Of a stretch of 64,000 bases of DNA, positions 1 to 12,408 are shown in pieces; positions within the stretch are counted from its first letter, which is position 1, and each line of letters opens with the position of its first letter. Both the position numbers and the translations under genes were made by a program. The notes below the pieces were generated by a model. It searched no databases. It was not told the origin of the DNA and was given only the letters and a program-made list of their open reading frames with translations. This DNA comes from Laguncularia racemosa (Eukaryota; Streptophyta; Magnoliopsida; Myrtales; Combretaceae): assembly GCA_037954665.1 (NCBI GenBank), contig JBBMOL010000065.1:1116001-1180000 (forward strand). Reading direction: 5' to 3'.

Positions 1-160
1 CCATTAAAGCTCTAACCTTTATGTCCTATTACATTTTGTAAGAGTTGTGTCTTAAACAAAACTTTTTTCTTATTTCATTTTTTCTTTACATTTTAACTTC
101 CCACTTACCTCCCTTTTTTTTTTCATTAAATAGCTCTAGCCTTTGTGTAACTTTTGAAAT

Positions 161-201
<41 letters not shown>

Positions 202-589
202 TTTTTAATTTCTCACTTCCTTCTATTTTTGTTCATTAATATCATTTCATATGAAGAATTATGGTTTATTTTCTATTAAATTAAATTATATAAAGTTGTA
301 ACTATTTGAATTATGTATGAAAATATGTCTCTTAAATGTGAAGCATTGTGTTATTTTGTATTAAATTGTATAAGAGTTGCAACTATAGCAAAAATGTATA
401 AAATGATGTCTCTCTTAAGCAAAGATTTTGAAATTATATATTTTAATGAGGAAATTATATGTAAGGGGGTCAATGTTTATGATCAAGTTCAAATAAAAGA
501 TTAAATTTTGAAGTGATTCAAATAAAGGATTAATTTCATGCTAAATAGTTTAAATGAGGAATTCCATTATGTTACCTTTATGGATAGTA
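1..589. other. AT-rich intergenic DNA with a TA microsatellite
   Basis: No coding signal is visible on either strand. A (TA)n tract occupies about 161-197, and the rest is low-complexity A/T sequence with runs of T. The short open frames here have no family resemblance and are best explained by base composition. Confidence 0.6.
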
Positions 590-747
590 ACAAATTCACT
601 TGAAAGCTTAATTATATATTTTAACTATTTAATATGATGTTGATTATCTATTTTAATTATTTAAAAGTACAAATTCACTTGAAAGCTTAATTATATATTT
701 TAACTATTTAATATGATGTTGATTATCTATTTTAATTATTTAAAAGT
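590..747. repeat. 79-bp perfect tandem duplication
   Basis: Positions 590-668 and 669-747 are two adjacent units of 79 bp that read identically. Both begin ACAAATTCACTTG and end TTAAAAGT. Perfect identity in otherwise decayed DNA points to a recent local duplication. Confidence 0.95.
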
Positions 748-1430
748 TTGATTTCCTATTTAAACTTAACCCTTAATGTTAAATCCCTCATTTGTAATTT
801 TTCCATATTTTAATAAAATAATAATATAAAATATATTTAAATAAATAATACGAAAAAAAACCCCTTAAAATCGAACCTAGGAGACCACTTCTCGGGACGA
901 AGATCATCATCCTTTAGCAACCATCATCCTCTAGCGACCACAAACCATAACAATGACCTGCGACCTTGGCCTGGGATCCAACAGCCATCTCACCTACGAC
1001 TATGACCATGCCTAGTGTGATAGGCTAATATGGCCTTGGACCCTAGCTCAGGCCAAGCATCGACTAGAAAAGTGCTTAAATTAGTTGAGATAGATATAAA
1101 AAGTAATCTAATTTCTTTTGGAATATATTTTATAAAATCTTTTCTAAAATAAATTAAATATATTTAAGGAAGATTTATTTCTAAAAATATCACACTACTT
1201 CAATGTTATAAATATGATATTACTCTAACTAGATAACGTATCGAATACTTTCTATAAGTTTAATTGCCATGTCACTATACTGCTTCTTTGACTTGAGTAT
1301 AGCTTATTTTATAGTTTGGATTTTATCAATCTGAAGACTTATTTTGGTCCAAGAAGATCAATCCACGACAACAAGAACAATAAAAAATTTGTGCCCACAG
1401 AGTTAGTGTTGGTACATTACAGTCATTGTT
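748..1430. other. Intergenic DNA with a GC-richer patch
   Basis: About 870-1,070 is clearly richer in G/C than its surroundings and has scattered repeats of short CATCATCCT and GACC-type words, but no open frame is supported. The remainder is AT-rich. It may be part of the same decayed retroelement as the downstream integrase relic; this is inference. Confidence 0.35.
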
Positions 1431-1757
1431 GACTAATTCACAAACTGGGTAGGAGTTGAAGTTGTAGCAAAGATTATTGAACAGAATGTAAGAAACTTCG
1501 TCAATCAAGCCATATTATGCTGCTTTGGTATATCAAGTGCTATCATCAATAATAATGGTACTCAATTTAACAATTCAAGATTTAGAGAATTTTGTGCCAA
1601 GTATAGGATTAAAGTCCATTACAATTTTATAGCTCATCCGCAATTAAATGGATAGGATGATGGCACCAATAAAGTCATCCTTTAGAGCCTTAAGAAGAAG
1701 GTTGACTAGGCAAATGTGAAGTTGATTGACAAGCTTCCCTACATATTATCTTACCCA
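1431..1757 (+). pseudogene. Ty3/gypsy integrase core relic
   Basis: The + strand reads as a decayed retroviral-type integrase core, the enzyme that inserts retroelement DNA. Near 1,431 the frame gives D-stop-FTNW, matching the conserved DYFTKW of plant gypsy integrases. VVAKIIEQNVRNFV follows, then AIINNNGTQF, where the family has a catalytic Asp (SDNGTQF) and this copy has Asn. Then comes AHPQLNG, followed by a stop where the family has Gln. Several in-frame stops (near 1,434, 1,651 and 1,684) and the lost catalytic residues show it is dead. Homology ends about 1,757, exactly where duplicated block X begins. No LTRs were found nearby, so it is a fragment. Confidence 0.75.
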
Positions 1758-1760
1758 CAA

Positions 1761-2798
1761 TGTTGCGGCAGTGGCTGTTTATTGGTTGCTGCGCGTCATC
1801 ATGGTTGTGGGTGAGACCGCTGGTTGGTTGTGGCCCGGGGTCGTAGGTTGCCGTTGTGTTTTGAAGTCGCAGTGATGATGGCGGCTGGGGAAGACGATGG
1901 CTGTCGGAGTCCCATGCATGCATTCGACTTTAAGTTTTCTTTTCTATTTTCTGCAATTTTTAAATTATTTTTATTACATTATTTAACTAAATATATTTAA
2001 TAATATTATTTTATTAAATGTAATATTGTATATAATATATATATATATCATACATGAAGACATATCGGTGATAAAGAGTTATAAAAATGGATATGCAAAG
2101 CGGCAAAAATTAATGAAAATTTTAGAAACTATAGGCATCTTAACTTTTTTAAAATGTCGATACTTAAATGCTAAAGCAGTAGCTAAGTGTACACTTTAGT
2201 TGACATGGTACTGATATTAATGTGATGATTAATTATATATATTTAAATTAATTAAAAAAGTTGATTTTTTTTTATTTATTATTTTTCTCAATTCTAAGAT
2301 GATAGTAACCATGATTACTTATGGATCGGTTAAATGGCCCACTCATTGTAGTGAATTGCAACTCACAAAGGCATGTTTTAGTCAAATCTCGAAACTCTAT
2401 AGTAGTTTTTCTCCCTCTTTTTTAATTTTTAGTTTTTTTTTTCCTTTGATTTTTCTTTTTTATTTTGTTATTTTTTTAGTATTTTTTTAATATTAGTTAA
2501 TTTTTTAATTAAAATTGATCGGCACGTTAGCCTTTTTGGCAATGTAAGAGTTGACTTTTAAAAACACTACGATTCCATGCAAATTTCGAAATTTCTAGGT
2601 ATTTATATAATTTACACAAAATTAAAATATAAGTATACAAAAAAAAAAGCAAAATTAATTTACGTACAATAAATGACATTTAGTAATTGATGATGATGGA
2701 AAGCAGTGATATTTGGTAACCTTGAAATTGAAAATAAGATTTTATCAATTTTCTCATTTACCCTTGTTAATAAAAGCTATAAAGATTATAATTATAGT
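1761..2798. repeat. Duplicated block X (partner at 5,870-6,640)
   Basis: This block matches 5,870-6,640 in the same orientation. Shared landmarks are CATGGTTGTGGGT, AAGATGGCTGTCG-like sequence, GTCCCATGCATTCGA, TTTCTGCAATTTTTAA and, further on, GCACGTTAG and ACAATAAATGA. The first 160 bases are much more GC-rich than the flanks. Copy X contains about 250 extra bases at about 2,110-2,480 compared with X'. No coding function is recognised. Confidence 0.8.
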
Positions 2799-2805
2799 TA
2801 ATTAT

Positions 2806-3436
2806 TATAATGTCATATTTGATATGTAGGAATGGAATGGAATCATCAATAAAATGCTAAGATTATTTGGATATTTGGAAATGTTTATTGGATGAAATGA
2901 AATGGAATGGTATATGATGGTATTTGTCAAAAATACCCTCAATTTGTGAATATAATAAATATATATTAATGAAATTAAAAAGTCATTTAAGTAATCTATG
3001 TAATTATCATTAATGAGGGTAGAATGAAATTGTAATTTTGCTGAAGATGGAATTGAATTTCTTAATTATTTATTCATGTAATAAATATATAAAAATGATT
3101 AAAATAAATTTAATTAAATAATATAGTGATGATAAATAATGTCGCAATTCCTTAGAATTGTTAATTTCATCTTTGGAAGGAAATTGGAAAATTACGATTC
3201 TATTTCAACTTCTTTTATAATTATTAATTAAAATTATTTATTTAACTTATAATCTTATTATGATATTTGATAATTAAGGTCACTTTTGATAAATATACTT
3301 TATTTGCATTCCATTCCAAATATGAGAATAAATTTATCATTATGATCATAATTCCATTTTATGTCATTTCATTTCATTCCATTTCATTCAAACCTATTCA
3401 ATTTTATAATATTTTTATATATCAAATATAATATTA
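2806..3436. mobile_element. MITE-like inverted-repeat element
   Basis: The left end (about 2,808-2,828, TAATGTCATATTTGATATGTA) is nearly the reverse complement of the right end (about 3,416-3,436, giving TAATATTATATTTGATATATA), with 3 mismatches in 21. The interior arms also pair: repeated GGAATGGAATGG on the left and CATTCCATTTCATT on the right. There is no coding capacity. About 630 bp with terminal inverted repeats fits a non-autonomous DNA transposon. It lies just beyond the end of block X, and block X' lacks it. The superfamily is not assigned because no clear target duplication was seen. Confidence 0.6.
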
Positions 3437-3480
3437 ATTCTTATAACTATCGATAAAATTATAGATAGAAGAGTTTTATA

Positions 3481-4258
3481 TTTTAAATTCTCGTTTATGG
3501 TACTAATAAATGCATGTTGACGTGATTAAGGATATTTCTGTTATGGGATTATTAAACAGTAGTATGTCATAAAGTGTTGGAAAATAAAATTAATTTGGGA
3601 GTCGTAACTTAATTGACTTTCATGCCTTTATTAATAATGGTATACCATACGTTTAAGGAATCTAGGGTTAATGAACATGAAAGAGACGTACTTGTATTGA
3701 CTTTGTAAAGGGTGCCCTATTTATCATGTGCTTCTAGGCTGATTCTATTATGTTTCCTTGGAAAATTCTATAAATTTGTCTAGTCGACCACTTGTTACCC
3801 CACTAGAGTGTTAGATTGGTGGTGTCCTAATCCAATTATTTCTGACATACGAACTTATTTTTAATTTTATTGTTAATTTATTATTAATAATAAAAATTTA
3901 ATAATAATTAATAATAGAGATTTAATATACATGATTTAATAATAAAATTGAAAATTAAACTAATTTCGATAAAATAATAAGTAGAATAGTAAAAAAATCT
4001 TTAATTTTTTAGATAAATAACCGTATCAAAACAATTTATTTTTGGACAACTTCCAAATATGCTTTTAAAACTATTATTGGGTATTGGTAGATTTTTTGAG
4101 CTCCCAATCAGTAGTTTGAGTTGGTATAACTTTTGAAATTATATAGTCTCTCATATCATCATTAATGACTAAAATCTATCAATAATCTTAAAATTTTAAT
4201 AATGTTTAGTATATACATATAATTTTATAGTTTAATGAGGTAAAGTAATACTTATGGA
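3481..4258. repeat. Duplicated block Y (partner at 4,805-5,582)
   Basis: This block aligns in the same orientation with 4,805-5,582. Shared landmarks include ACTAATAAATGC, GATATTTCTGTT, GACTTTCATGC, ATACCATACG, GAGACGTACTTGT, GCGCCCTATTT or GTGCCCTATTT, CCACTTGTTAC, TTTGAAATTATATA and TTTTATAGTTTAATGAGGTAAA. Divergence is substantial, with many indels. No coding function is recognised. Confidence 0.8.
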
Positions 4259-4804
4259 GTCCTATACGTAACTAATCAATAAATTTATGGGTGCATTTAA
4301 TTCACTAAATTTTTTTTTCAAGATATTTAATTTCGTTGTAAATGATTTTTCCAATCATCAAATGCAAACAATAAAGGGTAAATTACATTTTTCATATCTT
4401 GTTTCTGTTTTTACCCATTTTTACTTGTATATTTTTTTTTTCTCAATAATTACAACTATAGGTACAATACTTAAATCTAATCCCATTCAATTAAGATATT
4501 AATATTTACACCATTAGACTATTGGGGTTTTAGTTACCTTACATACTCATATTTAATATAACTTTCGGGAGGTTAGTTATATTATAATTTTTACAATCTT
4601 TATCTACTAAATCAACTTTAAAATTAAGTATATTTTTAATAAGTACTATTTTATACATATTATATTTTATGTATATTTTTTAATATAAAAATAAATTTAT
4701 TATTTCCATTGATCATGATTTGATTCAATTTGGTATCATTTTATTTTCTTTTATTTTATATTATCTTTTTTAAAATAATAATAAAAATTGTAGGTATAAC
4801 GGTT

Positions 4805-5582
4805 CCCTCTTTTAAGATCTCATTTATTATGCTAATAAATGCTGTTGACATGATGATAAAAGATATTTCTGTTTCGGATTACTAAGAAGTAGGATGTCTA
4901 AACGTGTTGGAAAATGGAATCAGTTTGGGAATCGTAAATGATTTTGACTTTCATGCTTTATTAATAAATGATATACCATACGTTATGAGTATAAGAGAGA
5001 CGTACTTGTTCTGACTTCTAAGGGCGCCCTATTTTATCATGTCCCTTTAGGCCGATTCTTCTCCGGTTTCTCGGAAAATTCTAGAAATTTATCTATTCAA
5101 CCACTTGTTACATCGAGCATGAGATTCATGTCTTTACCCAATTACTTGTGATAGATGAACATGTTTTAAATTTGCAATTCTTCCCATTTTTTTTAATGAT
5201 TTTACATGTATTACGTGAAAATTTAATAATGAGATGAATATTTAATATATATAATTTAATAGTGATATTAAAAATTAAATTAATTAATAGTGAACAAATT
5301 CATATAAGATCCTCAATTTTTTTTTGACAAATAACCATATCAAAACAATTTAGTTGAATATTTTCCAAATATGATTTTAAAACTATTATTAAGTATTTGG
5401 TAGATGTTTTGAATTTATAATTTGAGTTGGTATGACTTTTGAAATTATATATTCTCTTATACCGTCATTAAAGATAAAACGATTATGATTTATGTTTTTC
5501 TACCAATAGATTTTAAAATTTTAATAATGTTTAGCATATACACATATTTTTATAGTTTAATGAGGTAAAATAATACTTGTTC
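4805..5582. repeat. Duplicated block Y' (partner at 3,481-4,258)
   Basis: Second copy of block Y, offset by about 1.3 kb from the first. Together with X and X' the order is X-Y-Y'-X', which a single tandem duplication does not give. Confidence 0.8.
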
Positions 5583-5869
5583 CAAAGGCATTTTTTACGA
5601 GCACATAGTCTACCTCCTTTGTTGATGATCCTTGAGAGCACTCCATTAATCGAGGTTTTCTCAGAAATCAACAGGTACGAATGCAAGATCCATTTTAAAA
5701 TTTCAAATGGTAATTCTCAGATTATTTCCGAATCATGATTTGACGTTCGTATAAAAATCCAAGCAACGGACAGCGTGCATGAAGCAGAAAAGAGGAGAAG
5801 ACTATATTGTGTTTGTCTACTTTGAAGGCTAAAAACTACTCATCTACTTCGAAATTGACCATTAGACAA

Positions 5870-6640
5870 TGTTACAGGCGTCGCTGGTCACGGGTTGCTG
5901 AGCGTTGTCATGGTTGTGGGTAAGATCGCTGGTTGGGTGCGGCCCAGGGTCGTTGGTTTCCGTTATGGTTTAGGGTTGCAATGGTCGTCGATGGTGGATG
6001 ATGATGGCGGAGCGGGAAGAAGATGGCTGTCGCCTGTCGAAGTCCCATGCATTCGATTTTAAATTTTCTTCTCTATTTTCTGCAATTTTTAATTATTTTT
6101 ATTACATTATTTAAATAAATATATTTAATAATATATATATTTTTGAATATAATTTTGCATATCAACCATATTTAAAGACGTATCAGTGACAACTAATTAT
6201 AAAAATGAATATGTAAAGTGCTAAAAATGAAAGTGCAAATTTGGCCATATTATTTTATTTTCTTAGATTTTTTTCTTTTTTAAAAAATTGTTTTGTTTAG
6301 TATTTTTTAATATTAGCTAATTTTTTAATTATAATTAATTGACACGTTAGTATTTTTTGGAAGTACAGGTGCTAACTTTTAAAAAATTAGGGATTCATAC
6401 AATTTTCAAAATTTCAAAAGTATTTGTGTAATTTATTTAAAATTAAAGTATAAATATACAAAATGAAAAGAAGCAAAAGTAATTTATCCACAATAAATGA
6501 TATTTAGTAATTGATGAGGATGTGAAGCATTGATAGTAGTTGTTAGTAACCTTGATATTTGAAAATAGGGGAAGTAACTCCCTCTTATCAATTTTCTTCT
6601 TGACCCTTGTTAATAAAAACTATAGAGATTAGAATTATAC
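5870..6640. repeat. Duplicated block X' (partner at 1,761-2,798)
   Basis: Second copy of block X. Its left edge, at TGTTACAGGCGTCGC, corresponds to the left edge of X, where X abuts the integrase relic. No integrase sequence lies upstream of X' (5,583-5,869), so the relic and X were joined in only one copy. Confidence 0.8.
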
Positions 6641-7400
6641 TTAAAAGTGATTCTTTACAAGTAAATTTTTTATTTTTTTTCAAAATTGACTGTACATTTT
6701 GTGAAAAAAAAGTATATAATTTTTTTTTTTTACCTAGTAACAAGCATTTATAGAATATTGTTTGCATTTTTCTTTCTACAATAACTGATTATATAGAGAT
6801 TCAATTATAACAAATTACTCAAAAGTGTATGAAAAACATTTGCTTATTAAACAAATGGATCAATATCCTTGCATTTCCTCTAAAACATCTATTGCTTATT
6901 GTCACATAACATTTTATACCTCTATGAGGTAGAAAAGGTAGAGGCTAGCTCTTATTCATTAAAAACTAGTCGCATAACATTTAAGACCTCTATGGCTTAT
7001 TTTTGGAAAAAGTATAGTAAAAATTCTCAACATTTATCTTATTTTTTGACCTAGGCTCATAAGGGTTTTTTTTTTTTTTTTTGAAGTTATCAATTGACAT
7101 ATTTAATCAAATTTTTACTCGCCAAAATTACTATCTCAGCCATATTACTATTCCATAAATGTTTGTGAAGACATCTTTCTAAAGAAAACAGGCAATAAAA
7201 TCAACAAGCAAAAATTGAATTATGCAACGATATTTGATAGGTTCAAACTTCAGGTCTAAATTTTGATAAACAAAAATCCGAGTGAGTATCGTAAAACTGA
7301 AAAAGATACCCAAAGTAATGGATAATTTATAACACAAGTTCCTGCTAAGTTTTCAGCAAAATGGTGAAAATATCGTAATTGTAGAATCGGAATCAGTTGC
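6641..7400. other. AT-rich intergenic DNA
   Basis: Nothing coding is visible. The stretch holds runs of T and A and a partial local repeat around 6,890-6,990 (CACATAACATTT and CGCATAACATTT, each followed by ACCTCTATG). Confidence 0.5.
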
Positions 7401-7724
7401 AATATACTGAAGAAATTTCATGTAAGAAACCGTTCAGTCCTTCAAAGAGGTTGCTTATTCTAGATGCCACTAAAACAAAAACCGCCCTATAAGGCAGGCC
7501 ATCTCTTATGTTTTCCAATCAGAACATCTGAAAAGAGTCTTCAGAGTGAAATTACGACACCCAATCTGCACATGAACCTAAAAAGTGAACCTAGATTTTG
7601 GCCCCTAAAGAATTCCTCCACCGTGATGTAAATACTTGAAAACACTATTACAACTTCGTTTAGAATAAGAAAAAACAGAAAACCTTTTCATATGCTTACA
7701 TGGGTAGCAGGAACAAAGTTAATA

Positions 7725-10700
7725 TCACGTTCCTTGGCCTTGCGAATCTTGTTTATCTAGTTTCTGCACATAAAGGAAACAGGAAATAGAGAAAGTCAAC
7801 ATCAAAGAGCTCTCTCATTTGTTAATTATTAAATGAGAGTACCTAATATTTTAACTTATCACATAGCTCTCATTTGCTAGTTATTAAATGAGAATACCTA
7901 ATATTTTAACCTATCACATAGCTATCTCCCAAGCTGCCCACGATAATACTTTATATGTGGGCAATAAAAACATGTATGAAGTAAGAAACATGATATACTG
8001 ACATCGAAAGCTATAGAACTGGTTTAATCAAGCAGTTTAATCTTGGAAGACAAGGGATACCTGTTGACCTGCATACTGAGCGGCAACAAAAGAAACCTTA
8101 CCACAACATCAAGAAAACAATTCCCTTACATCCATGTATTTCACGAACCAATTTGTCCTAACTGCTGAGTTGTCATTTGTGGCCTATGGCTATGGATCTT
8201 AAAATTAAATACTGCTTACTTTACAGACATCCTGAAGCGTATGCTAAAGTATTGTGAAAGAGAGGCAAACATACAGGTACTTTATGCCCATTGAGGCATT
8301 TACAAACTCCCAATTATGCTCTGCTGGTGTAAATTTCATAAAGCAAATATGAAAAAGGGTAACCTCAAAGTTATAATATTAAAATAGTACAAACTACTAT
8401 CCTTTCAGAAGGCTATCAATGAATAGAACAATAGTAACATCATCAAGGATTGCCACAAATGTGCAACCCATAATACAAGGTTTTCCTTCCAGTTCTTGAA
8501 AAGAGATTTTCCCCGGTTCATTAGAGGCTGTTCCATCTTCTTTCCTTCTTTTATTTGATCAAATTGTCTACCAGTCACAATCACTGACCATCTTCAGCCC
8601 ATAAACCACCAGATTAAGTATATCACAGATGACCTCAGGTTGTTTCTTCTTCCATCTACAACTTACAACCCATGTCATTCTTTGAAACACCTCAACCATC
8701 CATAAAAAGTGGCAGCATCTACCTCCTTTCCACCAATGTATTTCTCTCTCAACCATACAAGAAAAGAGGCGGCAAGATCACCCTACCTCACTTCCACCCA
8801 TGTATTTATCTATTTTTTCTCCTTTTTTTTTTTTCAACTTCAAATTGTGTGATGAAAACTAAAGAGAAATAATTTTGACATGGTATAATATCACAAGGTT
8901 TTAAATTCCTTTTAGATGTAAATTGGTGCATTGTTTGAATCTTCTAATTTTGGCTTGGCTAGGGGAAAACACAATAGATTAGATGGACAACGAGAAAGAA
9001 ATCCAAAATTGACTTTGGTCCTAAAAGTCTACTATGTCAACTGCCAAATCCTAAAGTTAGCTATTTGAATAATCACCTTAATCATATACTTTAAACTTGA
9101 GAGTTTAAGTAAAACCAAAAGATTGTGAATGTAGTGTGTGATAATTTATCATAGCAGCAATGATTAATAGTTGTAGTTGTAATTCTAGAGGATAAATTAT
9201 TATTACGAGACAAGCATCCTAATGCTTCATTTTTTTAATTTTTCTTTTTTTCTTTTTTAAAAAGGGCATCTTAGTTACAAAATCATGCTGATCAATGACA
9301 AGCAAATATCAAGTAAAGCCCAGCAGGATTAGCACTAGTTAGATCCTATGACAATAGAGAAAAGAGAACTTCAGAATGCAAGGTTAAGCACATGTAAGTC
9401 CTTTCAAAGTCCAAGGCTTGACGTCCATTGTTCTACCTATAACCAAGATTTCTCACTATATGTTCACTCCAGTTTTGACTTTCAAATATAATTGGTGGTA
9501 AAAAGTATCTGGGTCTCAGCTTTCAAGATTTGAACAGGAAGGGGTAAATAACACTATAGTCAAAGAATTATGAATTCTCTAAGTTTGTTATTATCTCAGC
9601 GATCCTGCTCCTAATTCTAGACTTATCCTGGAACAATCCTACCAAACACCATTCTGCTACTTGGAATTTTATGCCCAATTAAGAATCTAGGACAGCACCA
9701 TACAAATTGCTATCTTCACAACATTGCCACAACATATCTTGAAGTTTTCAATGGTTCATCACCATAAGAAGTGTGAATTATGAATTCTCTACAAAATTTT
9801 TAAAGACAGAACAATAGGGGAACTAGAAAGGTGTCTCAACTTCTCTTGTGCCACAAATCACACTTAACTTTAGCTTGACATCACTGCCCATTGCAATTGT
9901 GCATTGATTAAGGTAAATAATTGCTGCCACACTGCCCAACATGTAGAGGTCCAATTGCACTCCAAAATTAACAAGCATCATTCCATGTTGTTTTATACAA
10001 AAGACCTCTACTAAGGAGGACACAGAAAAAAAGCACGTCTAGCTTTCATGGTACTAGCAAAACATTTCATCAAACATTTCAAAAGGTGTCTACTACGAGG
10101 AGCATAAGGAGAGACAGTCAAGAGACACTAGGGGCTAATTGCTATTGCAATTGGAAAAAGATGCAAGATGTTCCATAGTTTATAGTTTAATTGTCTTGAC
10201 TCCAAATGCATTTGAGTTTAGCCCCATATTGAGCTACTTTACCAAACCTCCCCCCTCCAACCTGCCCAAAACCATGGCCTATCTTTAACAGTAAGAGATG
10301 GAAGACAGGAGAGATATCATTGAGAGAAGACATTAAGGGTTTTCCTACAATACAAATGGTCCATGTATAATTTTCATCCCAAAAATGAATGCTCAAATCA
10401 GTCAAAATATGTTTTCCACATGCAGAAATCAAACCATCAATCCAAATAAATTACCATGGGGAAATAATAGTTTTCAGAGTCAAGATACATGAGCACTGAG
10501 GTTTCAGGTCAAAAAACAAAAAGAAACATAAAAAAGAACACTAGCTATAGTAGAATATCCCCTGCATAGATTTATATGTATTTCTTTACTGTTTTACAAT
10601 ACTAAATTAAACCCATAATCCTAACACTGAAAGCAGTAGTAATGCATCACCAACATCATAGCCTCATGGCAGAAAAGGAAAATACCATCATTTTAAATCT

Positions 10701-11730
10701 TTTGTGATAATTGTAGTCAAGTTTCTGAACTTATTGTTGCATTTTAGTGTTGAAAGAATTTTTGATGATTTTAGCTCCCTAATTTTTCAAATTGTCTAAT
10801 TTTGGTGACTTTATTAAATCAATCATCAAGACTCCCTATAGTGGCAAATATGCCAAATGCTTCTATATCAACAAGTGTTAAACATTCTTTCTAATGAAAG
10901 CATTACAATTCAATGATTTAGCTATTAGAATATCAAAAGAACAACTACGTGCAAAATGTGTAAGTTTAGGCACTTCAATTTACCGACATATCTTTCATCT
11001 TGAGTCAGTCCGATTAATAATTATCCCTTCATCGATTCTGATGATTTCCTAAGTCCATTTGATAAGATAACAGGTAACTTGCAATTTGACCCCCAGAAGT
11101 ATTTATCATGCCAAACACATCAAAACCCACTAAAAGCTTCATAAATTCCTAGAATTGACAGGTTTTAGTGGGTTTCTACCAGTGAAAACGAGGAGTGTAA
11201 ACAAAGCAAGCATGCTAGCAAGCTACTCAAACTTGACACGTCTGCTCAAGTCCGATCCAACTAGTCAAGCTAAGCTTGTGCTCGAGCCTCTTTGCTTCGA
11301 AATCTTTCAAGTTTAAGAGCATGGCACTAAATTACACTAGTTCCCTAATTCTTACGGATTAATGGACCGATTCGATACTCGGGGAAGGATGTTATTCTTT
11401 ATTCACCATAGCTTTTTTTTTTTTTTTTTCTAACCCCAACTAATCTATATTACTTGTAATCACATTTTGCATCCCATAAAGAGCATTTCCAGTATTATAG
11501 AAAAATCCAAGATTGAAATATATAGGCAATTAAACAAAACAGAACAAAACCCTAATAAGTAGCTCTACGTTTTGTAGAGAGAGAGAGAGAGGTACCGATT
11601 GAGCATTGTGCCAAGCGAGGCCTCGATAGACGTTGACGGAAAAAGTAGCGGTGAGATAAATGGTGGCGACACCAAGCGTGGCGGTGAACGCCTTGAACGA
11701 CCAGTCCCCTACCTTACCCGCTATTCCCAT
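7725..11730 (-). CDS. Small single-pass membrane protein, two-exon model
   Basis: Exon 1 lies at 11,730-11,596 on the minus strand and encodes 45 residues beginning MGIAGKVGDWSFKAF. A hydrophobic stretch about residues 14-31 (AFTATLGVATIYLTATF) looks like one membrane span, and the exon ends YRGLAWHNAQS. It stops at TCG followed by a GT donor (11,595-11,594). A matching phase-0 exon is 7,763-7,725, preceded by TGTGCAG, which adds KLDKQDSQGQGT and a stop, giving 57 residues. The intron is about 3.8 kb. The leader carries CT repeats, as plant 5' UTRs often do. Exon 1 reads like a conserved plant small membrane protein, but I cannot name the family. Exon 2 is less certain: a 36-nt candidate exon at 8,096-8,061 (VSFVAAQYAGQQ) is also in phase, and the last exon can be read in another frame from a second AG. 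Confidence 0.5.
11194..11330. repeat. Short dispersed repeat of the 'gtgtaaa...CTCGAG' type
   Basis: GAGGAGTGTAAACAAAGC, then repeated CAAGC, CTACTCAAACTTGA and CTCGAGCC, resemble the sequences in the 3' flanks of both MYB copies (22,970-23,130 and 63,010-63,220). It looks like a short dispersed element. It sits inside the large intron of the small membrane-protein gene. Confidence 0.35.
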
Positions 11731-11859
11731 CTCTCTCTCTCTCTGTGTGCGCGTGATGAGCAGGGTTTAAGATCCAAAAAATACAAAAATGAAAATGCTA
11801 TTACTTTTGAGAACAAGTTCAGGATGCAAGCGGGTGGGTAACCTTAGAATTGGGTCGTG

Positions 11860-12408
11860 GGACATGTTAATACCCCTTCCAATCTGCTAAAATTATTATT
11901 TATTATTTTATTTTTTATTTATAAATATATTTTAAAGTTTTTTTGTTATTTATATTTTTATAAATATTATATAGTATATTATTTAAAGTATGTGATTAAC
12001 TTTGATGAACAATGTTTTAGTAGTTAGGATTTTCTTTTACAAAATTTAGATTTATTAAGTATGAATTCTAAAGTATTTAAGTAAAGTATTGTTAATCTTA
12101 TAGGCAAATAGCGGGTAGATTATGGATATCTTAGTCTAGTAAACAGGATTTGGGCAACTAGTAAAAAATCATATGGGTATGAAGTGGATTTTGGGATATT
12201 TAGTAAGATACTGGGAGTTTGGGTTTTATGAAATTTATCACAAGCTTGCCCTACTTGTATTCGTAGCACAAGTTGTGAAATTACTACTCTTTTTTTGTTT
12301 TTTTTTGCTCGAAGTAAAATTACTACTTTATGATGGGTAGTGTTTCGTTGACTTAATTAATAAAGCTAGATACTATTTTTGGATGCACACAAAAGAGCAA
12401 AAATTAAA
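11860..12408. other. AT-rich intergenic DNA upstream of the small gene
   Basis: No coding signal. There are long A/T stretches at 11,890-12,100. The promoter of the minus-strand small gene would lie at the left edge, but no convincing TATA box was located. Confidence 0.4.

Noticed and set aside
8061..8096. Additional 36-nt exon of the small membrane-protein gene (VSFVAAQYAGQQ)
   Set aside because: It has AG and GT borders and is in phase, but such short borders occur by chance and the direct exon 1 to 7,763 join reads more naturally. Kept only as an alternative.
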